A DNA stretch of 64,000 nt from Octadecabacter antarcticus 307. GTDB lineage: Bacteria > Pseudomonadota > Alphaproteobacteria > Rhodobacterales > Rhodobacteraceae. The stretch lies in contig NC_020911.1 in the NCBI RefSeq assembly GCF_000155675.2, positions 1,044,501 through 1,108,500 on the forward strand. The letters are read 5' to 3'. This document shows positions 27,497 through 36,496 of the stretch, in pieces. The notes under the pieces are model-generated. The model was given only the letters and a program-made list of their open reading frames with translations, did not search any database and was not told where the DNA came from. Both the position numbers and the translations under genes were made by a program. Numbering within the stretch: position 1 is the stretch's first letter; each line of letters begins with the position of its first letter.

Positions 27497-27904
27497 ATGG
27501 CAAACAAACTCGGCCCACACGCAGCTTCCGGCCTCGCGGTCTATATCGACCGGCGCATTCTCGAGCTGCGCTATAAAAAGACGCAAAGAGAGATCGCGAC
27601 CGCCGCGGGTTTCACAAATCCAAATATGCTAACAATGCTTAAGCAAGGCCACAGCAAGCTTCCAATTGACCGTGTAGCAACGCTTGCCGCCGCGTTAGAA
27701 GTTGATTCAAAATATATGCTCCGGCTGGCGCTGGCCCAGCACGGAAACGAGACGATGCTTCGTGTTTATGACGAGGTGCTTGGCACCGTGGTTTCACAAC
27801 ATGAGGTCGGTTGGCTTACATTGTTGCGAGAGGCGTCCGACAACAGCGACCCAGCGGTTACAACGCGTGCGCGCTCAACCATTCTATCGATATTTGGGAA
27901 ATAG
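27497..27904 (+). CDS. Small helix-turn-helix-like protein, module copy 1
   Basis: 135 residues with a GGAG ribosome site 12 bases before the ATG. Residues 18-75 resemble a lambda-repressor-type helix-turn-helix (RRILELRYKKTQREIATAAG, FTNPNMLTMLKQGHSKLPID). The C-terminal half ends in SDNSDPAVTTRARSTILSIF. It is about 73% identical to 51918-52325, with the same length, and is followed by the same second gene. A DNA-binding regulator of a mobile element is likely; no partner is known. Confidence 0.7.
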   Translation: MANKLGPHAASGLAVYIDRRILELRYKKTQREIATAAGFTNPNMLTMLKQGHSKLPIDRVATLAAALEVDSKYMLRLALAQHGNETMLRVYDEVLGTVVSQHEVGWLTLLREASDNSDPAVTTRARSTILSIFGK

Positions 27905-27913
27905 GATCTGACA

Positions 27914-28099
27914 ATGCAAAGAAATACAAAACCCACCATGCACAAATTAAGTGACAACGAGGTCGCCTGGATCGAGTTTCTGCGCTTGCTCAGCTATGAT
28001 CAGGTGCCAACTCCGACATTGGCAGCCATTCAGGCATTGCGACTGACACTGACAGGGCGGGAACTAAAGATCTGCAGTCGTGATTGCGCAGGAGGGTAG
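27914..28099 (+). CDS. Small conserved protein, module copy 1
   Basis: 61 residues starting MQRNTKPTMHKLSDNEVAWI and rich in Leu; it lies nine bases after the helix-turn-helix gene. It differs from the copy at 52335-52514 in only five of 59 shared residues, and even silent sites are largely conserved. This is more similar than the first genes of the two modules are to each other. The function is unknown. Confidence 0.6.
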   Translation: MQRNTKPTMHKLSDNEVAWIEFLRLLSYDQVPTPTLAAIQALRLTLTGRELKICSRDCAGG

Positions 28100-28126
28100 C
28101 CGTATCGTTGGCTTGAACCCAAAGTG

Positions 28127-28444
28127 TCAAATGCTGCAAGCAGCACAGGCAATGACGACGTCGGAACGGTCGGACCGGTCGGAACGATGGCTGATATCTT
28201 GATGTTTTTCTTGTTGCTCCGACTGTTCCAACGTCTCCGACCACTTTTGCAATTCGGACAGTTTAAGTGCGTATGCTCTCGAACCACCGGTGAGGAATGC
28301 ACGAGGCAGCTTATGCCGCAGGTTCTTCCTGTCACCAACCGTCAAGAAGCCGTCTGCTTTCAGCTTTCGCGCTAAAGCTACGCTCATCCAGTGAGGCGCT
28401 AGTCCAAGCTTGTCCGCAGCAAAGATCAATAGGGTGGCTGTCAC
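28127..28444 (-). pseudogene. C-terminal fragment of a primase/helicase-like mobile-element protein
   Basis: About 105 residues: HWMSVALARKLKADGFLTVG, RKNLRHKLPRAF, then a polar tail with ALKLSELQKWSETLEQSEQQ and SDRSDRSD. This kind of winged-helix end followed by a SEQSEQ-type tail occurs at the C-terminus of plasmid and phage primases; that identification is tentative. Degenerate copies of the last 35 codons occur at 39600-39730 and 44610-44740 on the same strand, which marks it as part of a dispersed element. Confidence 0.5.
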
Positions 28445-28624
28445 AGCGATGGTTACTGTCGTCGGGTTCCTTTATCGAACACTAGAAGACAGTTTATATC
28501 GATTTTTCGCACGCTACGGCTCACAGCGAAATTGCCGCATTGAGGGATCGAATGATTTGCACGCTAAGTGGAGGAAATATGGGGAAACGTCGGTGCTGAC
28601 AGTAAAGCCGGGAGGTTACCAAAG

Positions 28625-30148
28625 GTGAATTCGCCAATTAATACTAACATTGTTTCTCACATTGTCGCGGCCTACGCCTCCGGCGATTTGGCTAAGGGCG
28701 ATCGCTATTTTGAGGCTATGGGCGGTGACAAGTTTGCGTTTCAGCACGGGTTTGATGCTTTAGGTGAAATCCTGTCGGCCATGCCTGATGACCATTGGCG
28801 TGATCAAGAGGCTGCTTTTTGCGGGCTGGTTTTATATCTTTGCAAATTTGGGCAAGCGGCACGGGCGCATGCTCATGTGAATGATCATAAGCTGGCTTTT
28901 GAGAAGACAGTGCGCTTTACCACTGTGGAATTGTTAGTGAGCATTCATCTTGGTGATCCGATTGGTGCCAAGGATCTTGATCGTTGGACAATCTTTGAAA
29001 GGCAACTTCCAATTTCTGATCCGCTGACCTCTGGATTATACTGTAATTCAATGCTGGTCATCCTTGTGCGTGCTGGCCGCCTAAAAGAGGCGCGTTCGTT
29101 CGGATTGCGTGCTATTGCTTCTTACCGTGCAGCGGACCATTCACACTTGGAACATTTTATCCATCTGCATCTTGCTGATCTCTCGGTCATGGAAGGTTAC
29201 CTCCGAGAGGGGCGAAAACATTTGACGGCTGCAAAGACATGCCTGAATAAATGGGACATGGTCTATGGAAACGAGGCCGATCTTAGCGAGATTATTGACC
29301 TGCTCTTAGACTATGAAACTGGTAGCCATGCGCATATTCCTGCGCGCTCTGAGGCTCTGCGGGAGTCTTTAGTTTCAGGAGATAGTTGGCCAGAAATTTT
29401 CAATCAGTTAGGGCGTATTTCGGTTCTGTCGATCTACTTTACTGAAGGGCGTGACGCCGCTTTATCTGAGCTCGCGGCCTATCAAATTGGATATACGCAG
29501 CGACACGGTCGCCACTCTACTGTGCTGGGTTTGCTCGAGTTTGAAGTCGACCGGCTGGACCATAGTTTGGGTGGTTCTGAACAGGAGCTTGCCCAGTTGG
29601 ATCACCAAAACCTTAAAGGCCCAACCGGATCAGTTTTGCTAAGTGCGATCGTGTCTGCGCTTGGGGTGAGCGACCTTTCTGTTACGAAAGTTGCGGGGCC
29701 GAGGGCTGAAATTAATAAGATTTTGCAAGAGGCTGAGCGTCAGCCAGGACATTTGCGGCAACGTTTGGTTCAGCGGGCTTTCTACATCGCGGTTCGTGAA
29801 GGCAATGCCGCGCCATTTCTTGAACACAGAGGTGCTTTGTCTGGCCTCGAAAAGCGTTTGACGTCAAGTCGGTTCTGGCGCGGCCATATGCAACTTTCAC
29901 GGATGACCCGCAAGGTTTTGCATCTGGTTGAACAAAGCTATTGGGTGCCCCCTGCGATGAGAGATCTTGGGATGAATCGTCGGCAATTGCGGATCATGAC
30001 AGCGTTGCGATCAGGTGCAACAAACAAAGAAATCGCACGTTCATTGGGGCTGACTGAGGCGGGTGTGAAGTATCACCTATCGAAATTATTTCAGATGACT
30101 GGAGCACGCCGACGAGGACAACTTATTGAATTAAATAGCAATAATTAA
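28625..30148 (+). CDS. LuxR-type regulator with a large helical sensor region
   Basis: 507 residues from a GTG with GGAGGT eight bases upstream. Residues 1-430 are helical and TPR-like (LGLRAIASYRAADHSHLEHF, HLHLADLSVMEGYLREGRKH) without an obvious ATPase motif. The last 65 residues are a LuxR helix-turn-helix (LRSGATNKEIARSLGLTEAG, VKYHLSKLFQ). It lies 103 bp before the ABC importer / hydantoinase operon on the same strand, so it probably controls it. The inducer is unknown. The region between is AT-rich (30149-30240). Confidence 0.82.
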   Translation: MNSPINTNIVSHIVAAYASGDLAKGDRYFEAMGGDKFAFQHGFDALGEILSAMPDDHWRDQEAAFCGLVLYLCKFGQAARAHAHVNDHKLAFEKTVRFTTVELLVSIHLGDPIGAKDLDRWTIFERQLPISDPLTSGLYCNSMLVILVRAGRLKEARSFGLRAIASYRAADHSHLEHFIHLHLADLSVMEGYLREGRKHLTAAKTCLNKWDMVYGNEADLSEIIDLLLDYETGSHAHIPARSEALRESLVSGDSWPEIFNQLGRISVLSIYFTEGRDAALSELAAYQIGYTQRHGRHSTVLGLLEFEVDRLDHSLGGSEQELAQLDHQNLKGPTGSVLLSAIVSALGVSDLSVTKVAGPRAEINKILQEAERQPGHLRQRLVQRAFYIAVREGNAAPFLEHRGALSGLEKRLTSSRFWRGHMQLSRMTRKVLHLVEQSYWVPPAMRDLGMNRRQLRIMTALRSGATNKEIARSLGLTEAGVKYHLSKLFQMTGARRRGQLIELNSNN

Positions 30149-30251
30149 ATTTATTTAAAAAACTATACTTATAAGATAAAAACTAGCCATTTTTTGAATC
30201 TGCTTTCTCTTAGGTCTGCGCATAGGCTGACCTTAAGGGGATTTGTCGATC

Positions 30252-31274
30252 ATGCTGCTTTATCTAATTCGCCGCGCTGCCTCGTTATTCTTAGTTTTAC
30301 TGGGCTTGGCGATTTTGATATTTATTATCGCACGGATTGTGCCGGGAGATCCTGCGCGGATCGCCTTGGGGCCGATGGCTACGCCTGAACAGGTAACAGA
30401 ACTGCGGTTTGAGATGGGTCTTGATCAGCCATTCGTCTTTCAACTCGGCACTTATCTGTCTGGGCTATTGCAGGGCGATTTGGGGAAATCCCTATTAACT
30501 TCGCGTCCCGTCATGGACGATATCCTCGCAGCGCTCCCTGCAACCTTAGAATTGGTTCTTTTTACGGTAATCTTACAGATTATCATATCCATTCCGCTTG
30601 GTATATTGGCGGCGGTGTATCGGAACACTTGGGGCGATAATTTCATTAGAGTCATTTCCCTTATCGGAGTTGTGACACCTGGTTTTGTTCTGGCGATCCT
30701 TCTCCAGCTAAGTGCAGCTAAATATTTCGGATTCTTTCCGATCACTGGCCGTCTCGACCCATCCATTGCGTTTGATGCAGATATCACAGGACTACTTCTG
30801 GTCGATGGTTTGTTCAAAGGACGCTGGGATGTGGTCGGTGATGCTTTGCGTCACCTATTTTTGCCATCAATAGCGCTTGCTGCTGGCGGTATTGGTCAAG
30901 TTGTCCGCATTACTCGTTCTGCGATGATCGAGGTCGCAAGTCGTGACTTCATCGAAGCCTCCCGCGCCTATGGTATTCCTGAGCGAGTGGTGCGGTTTCG
31001 TTATATGTTGCGGGTTGCATCCGTTGCCCCTCTTACCATTCTAGGATTGGAGTTTGCGTCCCTTATTGGCAACGCCTTTATCGTAGAATTTGTGTTTTCG
31101 TGGCCTGGCATCGCCAGCTACGGAGTGCGGACCATACTGCAAAAGGACCTCAATGCCGTCATCGGGGTCGTCCTTGTATCCGGATTGTTCTTTGTGGTTG
31201 CTAATCTGGTTATTGACATTGTCCTCGGCGTGTTGGACCCGCGCCACCGGCTACGTGAGGGCAGAAGCAAATGA
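30252..31274 (+). CDS. ABC importer permease, DppB type
   Basis: 340 residues, six transmembrane helices, start LLYLIRRAASLFLVLLGLAI and ARIVPGDPARIALG, typical of dipeptide/nickel permease subunit 1. The cytoplasmic EAA loop is ASRDFIEASRAYGIPERVV near residue 230. AAGGGGA at 30235-30241 favours this ATG over the upstream TTG at 30243. The stop overlaps the next start (ATGA). It imports, with the following genes, a small peptide or hydantoin-like solute. Confidence 0.9.
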   Translation: MLLYLIRRAASLFLVLLGLAILIFIIARIVPGDPARIALGPMATPEQVTELRFEMGLDQPFVFQLGTYLSGLLQGDLGKSLLTSRPVMDDILAALPATLELVLFTVILQIIISIPLGILAAVYRNTWGDNFIRVISLIGVVTPGFVLAILLQLSAAKYFGFFPITGRLDPSIAFDADITGLLLVDGLFKGRWDVVGDALRHLFLPSIALAAGGIGQVVRITRSAMIEVASRDFIEASRAYGIPERVVRFRYMLRVASVAPLTILGLEFASLIGNAFIVEFVFSWPGIASYGVRTILQKDLNAVIGVVLVSGLFFVVANLVIDIVLGVLDPRHRLREGRSK

Positions 31275-32146
31275 TGCTACTTGAATCAAACGTCCAACGC
31301 ACCCTAACAGCGCGACAAATGGCGATGTATCGGTTCAGCCGCAATCCGGCCGCTTTAGTAGGTGCCGTAATTGTCTTCAGCGTATTCATTGCTGCCATTT
31401 TTGCACCTCTGCTTGCACCGCATCCTGACAGCGCAGGATCATTTGTAGATTTTCGAAACCGTCACATGGCGCCATCGTGGGATCATTTCATGGGCACTGA
31501 TAATGTTGGGCGGGATGTGCTTAGTCGAGTGCTTTATGGATACCGAGTGTCGCTGGGCCTCGTCATAGGAGTTCTCGGTGTTGCGGTCCCGTTCGGCGTC
31601 GTGCTTGGATTGATGGCCGGCTACTTTGGGGGCTGGGTCGAGACAATCATTATGCGGTTTACCGATATAATGCTGGCCTTGCCTCCACTTGCTATGGCGC
31701 TGGCTATCACTGCGGTGCTCTCACCGAACCTTGTCAATGCGATGATCGCGATCACGCTACTTTGGTGGACGTGGCACACTCGGCTGATCTACCGTATCGT
31801 AAAGGCGCAGATGAACGAGGACTACGTCGAAGCGGCAAAGATTGCTGGCGCCTCGCATTTTCACATTCTATTTCGGGAACTTTTGCCGAACTGTATTTCG
31901 GCGATTGCGGTGAAAATCTCTCTCGATGCGGGCTTTGTGATCCTGTTTGGGGCGTCGCTTTCGTTCCTTGGGCTCGGCATCCAACCCCCTACGCCAGACC
32001 TTGGAACAATGGTCGCAACAGGTGCTGAATATATGCCGGAGATGTGGTGGCAGGCCGTGATGCCGGGATTTGCAATCTTGTATGCAATACTTGGCTTCAA
32101 CCTGCTCGGCGACGGGTTGCGTGACATGCTGGATGTCGAATTATGA
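31271..32146 (+). CDS. ABC importer permease, DppC type
   Basis: 291 residues with the N-terminal OppC helix (FSRNPAALVGAVIVFSVFIA), FMGTDNVGRDVLSRVLYGYR, and an EAA loop EDYVEAAKIAGASHFHILF. Five to six membrane helices are visible. ATGA overlaps join it to both neighbours. It is the second permease of the importer. Confidence 0.9.
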   Translation: MMLLESNVQRTLTARQMAMYRFSRNPAALVGAVIVFSVFIAAIFAPLLAPHPDSAGSFVDFRNRHMAPSWDHFMGTDNVGRDVLSRVLYGYRVSLGLVIGVLGVAVPFGVVLGLMAGYFGGWVETIIMRFTDIMLALPPLAMALAITAVLSPNLVNAMIAITLLWWTWHTRLIYRIVKAQMNEDYVEAAKIAGASHFHILFRELLPNCISAIAVKISLDAGFVILFGASLSFLGLGIQPPTPDLGTMVATGAEYMPEMWWQAVMPGFAILYAILGFNLLGDGLRDMLDVEL

Positions 32147-33852
32147 TTAAGCCCCCCCTCCTTGAAATCGACAATCTGACAATTGGTTTTCAGGCTTATG
32201 GTCAGTATCGCAGGGTGTTGCATAATGTATCTTTGACAGTCGGAGTTGGTGAGCGTGTGTCGCTGATCGGGCAGTCGGGTTCCGGCAAGACAGTAACCAT
32301 GCGAACGATCATTGGCACGCTCCCGATGCCACCTGGCGTCGTTGAGGCCGGAGCAATTCGGTATGATGGTCGCTCGCTGTTAGACCTGAATAGGATAGAA
32401 CGTAATAAGCTCAAGGGAACTGGGATCTCGATTGTCCTGCAAGACCCTATGCTTTCGTTCAACCCGGTGCTGACAATTGGACGTCAAATGGATGACATCG
32501 TGCGCTATGCTGACGCCCGACTTGGTAAGCGTCGCACCGCCGTAAAAAGACGCGACCATATCGTCGAAACACTTGGCAAAGTGCAACTCTCAGAAGGGGC
32601 GCGTATTCTCGATAGCTATCCGATCATGCTGTCGGGGGGAATGCGCCAGCGCGTGCTTATCGGCATGGCCCTGCTGAATAAGCCGCGTTTGTTGATTGCG
32701 GACGAGCCGGGAACGGCGCTGGATGTGACGACACAGGACGAAATTCTGGACCTGCTGAACCATCTAGTTGCAAAGGAAGGGCTGTCGCTGCTGCTGATTA
32801 CGCACAATTTGGGGGTAGTGCGTGAAATGGCGGACCGCGTATATGTGATGGACCAAGGCCGTATCGTTGAAACAGGCTCCCGCGATGCGATTTTTAGTGC
32901 CCCGAAACACGATTATACCAAGCGCCTGATGGCAGCCGTCCCGCCGCTTTACGGGCCTGGTGTCGTGACGATGACCAACGAGCGCAAAGGCTCCGACGCT
33001 GCAATTTCGATTGAGGCCGTCTCGAAGGATTTCCTCGTGAGCAAAGGATTTTTCAATCAAACTAAAACAGCTCATCGAGCAGTCGATAACATCACGATTA
33101 ACGTGCAGCCAGGCGATATCTTTGGTCTCGCGGGCGAAAGTGGATCGGGCAAGACGACGCTGGCCAAGATGACCCTTGGTCTGATCGATCCAACTGCAGG
33201 GCGTATATTCGTTAATGGGCAGGACGTGGCGCGGATCGGCAGAACATCCGAGTTTCGCAAGCTTATCCAGATTGTGTATCAGAACCCCGGATCGTCGCTG
33301 AACCCGCGTCGCACAATCACTGATCAGATCGCCGTGCCGCTGAAATTCACCGGTCACAAGGCAAATAGGATCAAAAGCCGTGTATGCGAGTTGCTGGAAA
33401 TGGTCGATCTACCAGCTGACATGGCGAATATGTATCCGCACGAATTATCTGGCGGCCAAAAACAGCGCGTCGCCATAGCTCGTGCGCTTTCGGTCAATCC
33501 GAGCATTCTAGTGTTAGACGAGCCAACTTCGGCGCTTGATGTCTTGGTCCAATCTACCGTGATTGAGCTGCTGCACCGTCTGCGCATCGAATTTGACCTC
33601 ACTTATCTGTTCATCAGCCATGACCTCTCGCTAATGCGAAATTTCTGTAATCGCGTTGGCGTTATGCTGCGTGGTCAGATCGTGGAGGAAGGGTCTGTAG
33701 AACAGGTGTTCAGCAGCCCGAACCACGCCTATACACGTGCGCTTTTATCCGCGATTCCAGTCACAACCGATGCTGCGGATGCGCTTAAACCCAGAGTTAG
33801 CAAAGAAGAGCGTGCGGCGGTGCTCAATCCGTCGACCGCAATTGGAGGATAG
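32143..33852 (+). CDS. Fused double ABC ATPase, DppD-DppF type
   Basis: 569 residues holding two complete nucleotide-binding domains. Domain 1: Walker A GQSGSGKT near residue 44, signature LSGGMRQRV, Walker B LLIADEPGTALD. Domain 2: Walker A GESGSGKT near residue 331, signature LSGGQKQRV, Walker B LVLDEPTSALD. This is the single-polypeptide form of the oligopeptide/dipeptide importer ATPases. It overlaps the DppC-type gene by four bases and ends three bases before the hydantoinase-family gene. Confidence 0.92.
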   Translation: MIKPPLLEIDNLTIGFQAYGQYRRVLHNVSLTVGVGERVSLIGQSGSGKTVTMRTIIGTLPMPPGVVEAGAIRYDGRSLLDLNRIERNKLKGTGISIVLQDPMLSFNPVLTIGRQMDDIVRYADARLGKRRTAVKRRDHIVETLGKVQLSEGARILDSYPIMLSGGMRQRVLIGMALLNKPRLLIADEPGTALDVTTQDEILDLLNHLVAKEGLSLLLITHNLGVVREMADRVYVMDQGRIVETGSRDAIFSAPKHDYTKRLMAAVPPLYGPGVVTMTNERKGSDAAISIEAVSKDFLVSKGFFNQTKTAHRAVDNITINVQPGDIFGLAGESGSGKTTLAKMTLGLIDPTAGRIFVNGQDVARIGRTSEFRKLIQIVYQNPGSSLNPRRTITDQIAVPLKFTGHKANRIKSRVCELLEMVDLPADMANMYPHELSGGQKQRVAIARALSVNPSILVLDEPTSALDVLVQSTVIELLHRLRIEFDLTYLFISHDLSLMRNFCNRVGVMLRGQIVEEGSVEQVFSSPNHAYTRALLSAIPVTTDAADALKPRVSKEERAAVLNPSTAIGG

Positions 33853-33855
33853 CGA

Positions 33856-35400
33856 ATGATACGAATTGGCGTTGATGTCGGCGGCACAAATACCGACGCG
33901 GTGGTGATGGACGGAGATAAGATCTTGGCGGGAGTTAAGTCACCCACAACGGAAGACGTTATGGGTGGCGTAGCCGACAGTATCACAAAGGTGCTCGATC
34001 AATCGGGTGTGCCTGCAGGCCGCGTATCAGCAGTGATGATCGGCACCACCCATTTTGTAAATGCGGTGGTCGAGCGTCAGCATATGGTGCGGACGGCGGC
34101 GGTGCGTTTGTGCCTTCCGGCTGCTCAATGCCTTCCTCCTATGGTTGATTGGCCGGATGACATGCGCGAAGCTGTTGGTGGCCAATATTGGATGGCCAAG
34201 GGTGGACACGAATTTGACGGACGCGAGATCAGTCCACTTGATATGACAGAACTGGATGATATTGCCGCTGAAATTGGTGCCGCTGGTATCAATACAATTG
34301 CAATATCGTCCATCTTTTCGCCAGTCAGCGACACAATGGAACGCCGCGCCATGGAGCGGTTGAAGGAACGTTTACCAGACGCAAATTTTACACTTTCATC
34401 CGAGATTGGGCGACTGGGTATTCTTGAGCGTGAAAACGCGGCGATCATGAATGCCTCATTGCGAGCGTTATCGCGCAAAACTGTCGAGGCCTTTACCACT
34501 GCATTGCAACTCGTTGGTCTGACCTGTCCGTATTACATAACGCAGAACGATGGCACGCTGATGAACCGAGATTTCGTGCAGGCCTATCCGGTGCTTACAT
34601 TTGCCAGCGGACCGACCAACTCTATGCGAGGCGCGTCTTTCTTATCTGGAGAATCAGATGCGATTGTTGTGGATATTGGTGGGACTACCACGGATGTTGG
34701 GGCCTTGGTTAAGGGGTTTCCGCGTCAGGCCAGCACGACAGTCGATGTCGGCGGTGTGCGCACGAACTTTCGGATGCCTGATGTTTACTCAATAGCCCTT
34801 GGTGGTGGAACAATTGTCGCTGCCGGAGGCGATGCGATAACGGTCGGACCGCGGTCCGTAGGTTATCGCATCTTGCAGGAGGCGCTTGTATTCGGCGGTA
34901 AAACCTTAACCGCGACGGATGTGGTCGCGGGTCTTGGGTTGGCGGATGTCGGGGATGCCGCCTTGGTTGGTGTCGTCGACGATGATCGACTGCAGAAAGC
35001 CAAAGAGAAGATCGATGAAATGGTGTCGAACGCCGTGGAACGGATGCGAGTTTCACCGGATCCCATCCCTATATTAGCAGTGGGCGGTGGGTCGATCCTA
35101 ATGCCTGACATTATGAGTGGCCTGAAAGTCATTCGTCCCAATCACTATTCGGTGGCGAATGCGGTTGGCGCGGCGATCGGGCAGATTTCTGGCGAAGTTG
35201 ACCGGATTTTCTCGCTCGCTTCCATAAGCCGCGAGGCTGCACTGGCAGAAGCCCGCAAGGAAGCTACTGGTAAAGCTATTGCCGCAGGTGCGAACCCTGA
35301 CAGTATTGAATTACTGGATCAAGAAGATGTGCCGCTTGCCTATTTGCCCGGTGATGCAACACGCATCCGCCTCAAAGTCGTGGGGTCTTTGAATGGCTGA
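33856..35400 (+). CDS. Hydantoinase/oxoprolinase family protein (HyuA-like, short form)
   Basis: 514 residues with the actin-like ATPase motifs IGVDVGGTNTDAVVMDG at the N-terminus and AIVVDIGGTTTDVGAL near residue 270, and FASGPTNSMRGA between. Full HyuA and 5-oxoprolinase A chains are near 690 residues; this is the short form often found with DUF917 proteins. The family uses ATP to open cyclic amides such as hydantoins or 5-oxoproline. It overlaps the first DUF917 gene by eight bases, so all three act together. Confidence 0.88.
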   Translation: MIRIGVDVGGTNTDAVVMDGDKILAGVKSPTTEDVMGGVADSITKVLDQSGVPAGRVSAVMIGTTHFVNAVVERQHMVRTAAVRLCLPAAQCLPPMVDWPDDMREAVGGQYWMAKGGHEFDGREISPLDMTELDDIAAEIGAAGINTIAISSIFSPVSDTMERRAMERLKERLPDANFTLSSEIGRLGILERENAAIMNASLRALSRKTVEAFTTALQLVGLTCPYYITQNDGTLMNRDFVQAYPVLTFASGPTNSMRGASFLSGESDAIVVDIGGTTTDVGALVKGFPRQASTTVDVGGVRTNFRMPDVYSIALGGGTIVAAGGDAITVGPRSVGYRILQEALVFGGKTLTATDVVAGLGLADVGDAALVGVVDDDRLQKAKEKIDEMVSNAVERMRVSPDPIPILAVGGGSILMPDIMSGLKVIRPNHYSVANAVGAAIGQISGEVDRIFSLASISREAALAEARKEATGKAIAAGANPDSIELLDQEDVPLAYLPGDATRIRLKVVGSLNG

Positions 35401-36496
35401 TACTATGCGTGAAGTCACACTCGACGATCTCGATGCGCTCGAAGTGGGGGCCGCAATTCTTGGCACCGGTGGTGGGGGAAATCCTTATATCGGAAAGCTG
35501 CGTGTGCGTGAAGAACTGCGCAAAGGTCGCAAGATTCCCGTGATCCCACTGGATGAGTTGCCTGATAATGCCCTTGTTGTGTCGTTGGGAGGCATTGGCG
35601 CACCGGTTGTCGGTGTCGAGAAAATCGAAGAAGGCGAAGAATGTCTACGCGCGCTGCGTGCCGTGGAGCAAGAAGTTGGGCGTAAAGTTGATGCGCTGAT
35701 CTCAGCAGAAATCGGGGGTGCCAACGCGATGGAACCTATGTTGACGGCGGCGCAAGCTGGTCTTCCAATCGTTGATGGTGACGGTATGGGCCGCGCCTTT
35801 CCCGAAATGCAGATGATTACTTGGTCAATCTATGGGCAGCGTTCAGCACCGGCTGCTATGGCAGATGAAAAGGGAAATGTCGTCGTTTTTCGTGAAACGC
35901 AGAGTGACAAATGGCTGGAAGATCTTGCACGAGCGACCGTCGTGGCAATGGGTGCGGCTGCTGGTCTGGCACAGGCCCCAATGCGTGGTGAATTTGTTAA
36001 ACGTGCAGCGATCCCAAACACCGTCACGCAAGCTCGCAATCTTGGACGTGCGGTGCTTGATGCCAATCGCGAACACCGCGATCCAGTTCAAGCAGTCATC
36101 GATCACGAGGGTGGAAGGCTTCTAATGACTGCCAAGATTTCCGATCTTCAACGCCACCTGAAAGGCGGTTTTGCTGTGGGGCATCTGTCTTTGGACGGCT
36201 ATGGCAATTTCCAAGGAGATACTGGGCGGATCAACCTCCAGAACGAATTTCTTATTTTTGTGCGCAACGACACCGTTGAGGTCTGTGTTCCTGATCTGAT
36301 TGTTGTGCTTGATGCAGACACTGGTCACCCGATTACGACTGAAATGCTACGCTATGGCCAGCGGATTGCTGTGCTGGGTCTGCCTTGTCACGGCCTCCTT
36401 CGGACACCTGAGGCGCTAGCGGTCGTAGGACCTGCAGCATTTGGCTACCCCGACGTGACCTTCGTGCCAATGCAAAGTCGAGGAGGCATACGATGA
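35393..36496 (+). CDS. DUF917 protein 1 (S-methyl-thiohydantoin desulfurase-like)
   Basis: 367 residues. The family start is clear: AAILGTGGGGNPYIGKLRVR (residues 20-39), with DALISAEIGGANAMEPML and LPIVDGDGMGRAFPEMQM further on. A member of this family from Pseudomonas is described as acting on thiohydantoins; most have no proven activity. Head and tail overlap neighbouring genes (ATGA at the 3' end). Probably a subunit or partner of the hydantoinase-like protein. Confidence 0.87.
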   Translation: MADTMREVTLDDLDALEVGAAILGTGGGGNPYIGKLRVREELRKGRKIPVIPLDELPDNALVVSLGGIGAPVVGVEKIEEGEECLRALRAVEQEVGRKVDALISAEIGGANAMEPMLTAAQAGLPIVDGDGMGRAFPEMQMITWSIYGQRSAPAAMADEKGNVVVFRETQSDKWLEDLARATVVAMGAAAGLAQAPMRGEFVKRAAIPNTVTQARNLGRAVLDANREHRDPVQAVIDHEGGRLLMTAKISDLQRHLKGGFAVGHLSLDGYGNFQGDTGRINLQNEFLIFVRNDTVEVCVPDLIVVLDADTGHPITTEMLRYGQRIAVLGLPCHGLLRTPEALAVVGPAAFGYPDVTFVPMQSRGGIR

